From positions 129,779 through 193,778 of the IMG/VR virus record IMGVR_UViG_3300030107_007542: 64,000 nucleotides of DNA. One strand, 5' to 3'. The DNA is from a virus. Of the stretch, positions 61,757 through 64,000 are shown piece after piece. The position numbers and the translations under genes are program-made. Position 1 is the stretch's first letter. Each line of letters starts with the position of its first letter. The notes beneath the pieces are model-generated. The model did no database searches. It saw only the letters and a list, made by a program, of their open reading frames with translations, and had not been told where the DNA came from.

Positions 61757-62153
61757 TGTTGCCTCGTCTTTCTTGATCTAAAAATTTCATGGCACCCTTC
61801 CAATCATCAAAGGGCATCATGCTCCGGAAGTGCGGAGGAGCTTTACTCACTGTAGCTAGTATAACTGAGTCTTTCCAGTTTGTCAAGTTCTCCTCCCATA
61901 CTTCTTGGAAGTCTGCGATTTGTTTGTCCGTAAAGTCTGCCTCATGCATGGCCTTCACCTTCAAGGTATTTAAGAATTCTACATTCTCTAGAATGGTCAA
62001 ACACATCCATAGCAAATGGGCGATGACCTGTCGAAGGAGGCGCCACATGTGGATAATTTCAAAGAGGCGCCCCAGATAATAGGCGGCAAAGACACCACAA
62101 CTGAAACCAAGAACAACAAATATCATAAGTTCCTGTGTTGTTAGTTCAAGCAT
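61749..62153 (-). CDS. Membrane-anchored helical protein
   Basis: 134 aa. N-terminal transmembrane helix (LMIFVVLGFSCGVFAAYYLG), then helices including IIHMWRLLRQVIAHLLWMCL and FQEVWEENLTNWKDSVILAT. D-x-x-K-A-M-x-x-L ends it. A common plan in T4-like marine phages near ClpP-like genes (from memory). The 61858 promoter lies within it. Confidence 0.6.
   Translation of the reverse strand: MLELTTQELMIFVVLGFSCGVFAAYYLGRLFEIIHMWRLLRQVIAHLLWMCLTILENVEFLNTLKVKAMHEADFTDKQIADFQEVWEENLTNWKDSVILATVSKAPPHFRSMMPFDDWKGAMKFLDQERRGNNE
61858..61886 (-). promoter_or_regulatory. Sigma-70-type promoter inside the membrane-protein gene
   Basis: Minus strand TTGACA, 17-bp spacer, TATACT; drives ClpP. Confidence 0.88.
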
Positions 62154-62164
62154 ACAAGCTCCAA

Positions 62165-62192
62165 ATAGAAAAGGCCGTGATCTCTCACAGCC
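62165..62192 (-). terminator. Rho-independent terminator overlapping a promoter start
   Basis: GGCTGTGA-GAGA-TCACGGCC stem on the minus strand followed by TTTTCTATTT. It ends the 62224 transcript. New transcripts from the promoter at 62195 would start inside the stem and escape it. Confidence 0.8.
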
Positions 62193-62194
62193 TT

Positions 62195-62223
62195 ATTCTA
62201 TCAAATTAGAAATTCCTTGTCAA
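62195..62223 (-). promoter_or_regulatory. Sigma-70-type promoter
   Basis: Minus strand TTGACA, 17-bp spacer, TAGAAT; the -35 touches the 62224 stop codon. Drives 61749 and ClpP. Confidence 0.85.
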
Positions 62224-63000
62224 CTACTTTTTCAGTGCGCTCTTAAGAATTCGTGCGGCGACGCGCTTGGTGATCTGCTCCACAAGGTCGTCGGTGGCAT
62301 CCGTGGACTCGTTCTTCTTCTTGCGGGCGTCAGCGCGAGCAACCTTGCGGCGACCCTTCTCTGACATATCCTTGTCGGCTTCCTTGCCGTCTTCCATGCC
62401 AAGGCTCTCGTCCTCTTCGGCGTCGGAGCCCTTTGTAACAGCCTCTTCGAGTTCGACTTCTTCCTCAGCATCCATTGCGACCTCTTCATCTTCGGGTCCC
62501 ATTTCAACTTCGGCATCCATCTCTACTTCTTCGTCGCCCATGTCGTCGGAGTCAATCTCAACCTCATCACCAATGGCATCTTCAAGGGCGCTCTCCAGAG
62601 CGGCCAGGAAGTCATCAACAGAGACCATGCGACCTTCGCCACCTTCGGGCTCCATCTCGGCATCAATCTCTTCTTCATCAGCGACGGCCTCTTCGTCACC
62701 TTCAAGGCTATCGTCACCCAAATCATGTGCGATATCGCCTTCCAGTTCGGCGGGGTCTTCTTCCTCAAACAAAGCGCCGCTGGCCGCTTCGCCCTGACCA
62801 CGGCCGTGGCCGGGATTTGCCGTACCATCCTTGGGTCCCAGAGCACCGGTGCGGCCGGTGCGAAGCTCGTCCAGCTCCTCGGTGTCCGCGGTGGTCTCGG
62901 TGAGCCCATCTACAAAACCCTGCGTGAGGGGAGTGAGCTTTGCCAGCTTCATAAACTGTCGAACTTGCGCTTCATTCAGAAGGTTCTTCTTGCTTGACAT
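62224..63000 (-). CDS. Acidic virion core/scaffold-type protein
   Basis: 258 aa. LLNEAQVRQFMKLAKLTPLT then QGFVDGL opens with a helix shared with prohead-core-like proteins of marine T4-like phages. The middle 120 residues are extremely acidic (EGDIAHDLGDDSLEGDEEAV and similar) and the end (LVEQITKRVAARILKSALKK) is basic and helical. The polarity resembles scaffold/core proteins that bind the shell through the C-terminus. Role is inference. Confidence 0.6.
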   Translation of the reverse strand: MSSKKNLLNEAQVRQFMKLAKLTPLTQGFVDGLTETTADTEELDELRTGRTGALGPKDGTANPGHGRGQGEAASGALFEEEDPAELEGDIAHDLGDDSLEGDEEAVADEEEIDAEMEPEGGEGRMVSVDDFLAALESALEDAIGDEVEIDSDDMGDEEVEMDAEVEMGPEDEEVAMDAEEEVELEEAVTKGSDAEEDESLGMEDGKEADKDMSEKGRRKVARADARKKKNESTDATDDLVEQITKRVAARILKSALKK

Positions 63001-63038
63001 AATTGGTTTCTCCTACAACATATTGCAATATGCTACTC

Positions 63039-63281
63039 TTAAATAGTATTTTCTTTCACTAATGTCTTTTTTAATTTTACTAGAGTTGCGTCTAGAATTT
63101 GTTTGGCCCGGACAGTACTTATGTGATGTCGCTTTCCAATTTCTTCAAGTGTCATAGGGCCGTGTTTTTCTAAAGCGACCAACGTACAATTCAAGTCTTC
63201 TTCGTACTCGATAAATAGTCGACACTTCTCATTTTGGCACTCGACTCGGGCGATATAGCATTCTGCTGCACATTTTTTCAT
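63039..63281 (-). CDS. Small sigma-70 region 4-like helix-turn-helix protein
   Basis: 80 aa. MKKCAAECYIARVECQNEKC supplies Cys pairs (possible zinc site). HGPMTLEEIGKRHHISTVRA followed by KQILDATLVKLKK matches sigma region 4 (E-I-G-x-x-x-x-I-S-x-x-R-x-x-Q-I). Without region 2 it cannot be a full sigma factor, so it may be an anti-sigma, an accessory DNA-binding factor or half of a split factor. Confidence 0.65.
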   Translation of the reverse strand: MKKCAAECYIARVECQNEKCRLFIEYEEDLNCTLVALEKHGPMTLEEIGKRHHISTVRAKQILDATLVKLKKTLVKENTI

Positions 63282-63610
63282 AGCTCTGGTAAATCCTCTT
63301 CTAGTATATCAAATATATATTCCACATCTGATGGAGTTAGGGCGAGGTCTTCGAGGAGTTTCTCTCCCTGTTTCCGAAGTCTCGCGGACTTGGCCACTTT
63401 GGCCTTTGCCTGTACTTGTTTGTTAACTTTATAATCATCTAAGAAATTCATGAACAGCCCATCCTGCTCCAGATACGACTCCACACATACCCGAAAGAAC
63501 TCACTCTGAGTTTTAATCTGATCGTAGTATAACCTGATTTTGAGGTTCTCGTGGAGCTTGGCATCCAACGAGAACGACAGCACAGAGTGTCCTTCGGGAA
63601 GCTTCTTCAT
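63278..63610 (-). CDS. Helical protein of unknown function
   Basis: 110 aa: VLSFSLDAKLHENLKIRLYY, DQIKTQSEFFRVCVESYLEQ then basic KQVQAKAKVAKSARLRKQGE and acidic end. The first half (strand then two helices) resembles a ribbon-helix-helix DNA-binding domain. Overlaps both neighbours by 4 bases. Confidence 0.6.
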   Translation of the reverse strand: MKKLPEGHSVLSFSLDAKLHENLKIRLYYDQIKTQSEFFRVCVESYLEQDGLFMNFLDDYKVNKQVQAKAKVAKSARLRKQGEKLLEDLALTPSDVEYIFDILEEDLPEL

Positions 63611-64000
63611 CGTAAGATATGGGTTCCGCTTTCTGTCTGTCCGCTGGATGTCTGCTGAATGAATTGGGCTTTAGCCTGCAACTCACTAATAGTCCGCGCT
63701 CCTGAATAAGATAGGCCGCTACGGATACCTCGGTCCAACTGACTTAGCACTTCTCCTACCGGGCCCTTACATGGGACTGTGGTGGCAATACCCTCCAGCG
63801 ACGCAGTTCTTCCACGCCACTCTATCTGGGCATCTTTGCTAGCCATTCCGCGATAGGACTTAAACTTGCCCTCTCGCGTATTGATTACATCGCCAGGAGT
63901 TTCATCAGTACCTGACAGGAGAGAGCCAAGCATAACAAAGTCAGCCCCAGCTGCCAAAGCTTTGACAATATCTCCCGAGTTACGGATTCCCCCGTCAGCA
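63607..64000 (-). CDS. IMP dehydrogenase / GMP reductase family (5' end outside window)
   Basis: About 131 C-terminal residues; the frame is open to the right edge. [20 protein letters not shown] then [16 protein letters not shown] is the phosphate-binding loop of [24 protein letters not shown] (flap), [35 protein letters not shown] and the end [13 protein letters not shown] follow. It makes or interconverts purine nucleotides. The catalytic Cys is not in the window, so IMPDH and GMPR cannot be separated. Confidence 0.9.
   Translation of the reverse strand, partial: ADGGIRNSGDIVKALAAGADFVMLGSLLSGTDETPGDVINTREGKFKSYRGMASKDAQIEWRGRTASLEGIATTVPCKGPVGEVLSQLDRGIRSGLSYSGARTISELQAKAQFIQQTSSGQTESGTHILR

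Noticed and set aside
62267-62797. Ser-rich plus-strand frame and two overlapping minus-strand frames in the acidic gene.
   Set aside because: All arise from the biased codons of the 62224 gene.

Overview
The window looks like part of the genome of a large T4-like (probably jumbo) tailed phage infecting a Gram-negative, probably aquatic, bacterium. Phage evidence: compact, almost entirely minus-strand gene packing; an amidase endolysin with a holin-like neighbour; an HNH endonuclease; a PIN-PhoH ATPase; a RecB/Cas4-like nuclease; tRNAs with encoded CCA; and many small proteins of types common in marine T4-like phages. No terminase, portal, major capsid or tail gene lies in the window, so the assignment rests on these signs. 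The -35/-10 promoters imply a sigma-70 host. The lipoprotein style (VEVP repeats, DDDDSAG tail) recalls marine Deltaproteobacteria/Myxococcota, a weak inference.

Layout. 1-8.9 kb: partial glycosyltransferase, nuclease, zincin, PhoH, sugar nucleotidylyltransferase, tRNA-Asn and tRNA-Thr, a structural-type protein, a matrixin-like protease and lipoproteins. 8.9 kb: an 82-nt RNA gene with both halves of a tmRNA tRNA-like domain but no tag or pseudoknot region. 9-19.8 kb: virion-core-like proteins, a ligase-like/cytidylyltransferase fusion, a metallopeptidase, a HAD phosphatase, a kinase-like protein, the lysis genes and HNH. 20.0-24.5 kb: the only plus-strand genes, a complete YeaH/YhbH-SpoVR-PrkA operon with its own promoter, then a minus-strand acyl-CoA thioesterase. 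25-35 kb: small membrane proteins, a repeat-rich region, and a MoxR ATPase plus VWA/metallopeptidase pair. 36.2-41.4 kb: a tandem array of 23 small paralogues that open with variants of M-K-x-G-D-L-V; about ten more copies or fused domains lie elsewhere. 41-47 kb: tRNA-Ile, tRNA-Leu, tRNA-Lys, lipoproteins and more tiny membrane proteins. 47-64 kb: a second kinase-like protein, Nudix, nucleotidyltransferase, phosphomannomutase, VWA and trypsin-like lipoproteins, PcfJ-like protein, Hsp20, cupin, GroEL, ClpP, a sigma-region-4-like protein and a partial IMPDH/GMP reductase.

How it fits together. Two expression styles are visible. Genes from 27 to 47 kb, and the proteostasis genes (Hsp20, GroEL, ClpP), sit behind near-consensus TTGACA-N16/17-TATAAT promoters and look early and host-transcribed. 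The 9-17 kb and 47-63 kb blocks mostly lack these promoters. They hold many otherwise unrelated proteins that begin with a short amphipathic segment ending in a hydrophobic-x-Glu motif, resembling T4 capsid-targeting peptides, and may be packaged in the head. The array genes are translationally coupled: the conserved C-terminal peptide of one gene encodes the Shine-Dalgarno and start codon of the next. All functional statements are from reading the sequence; no database search was run.
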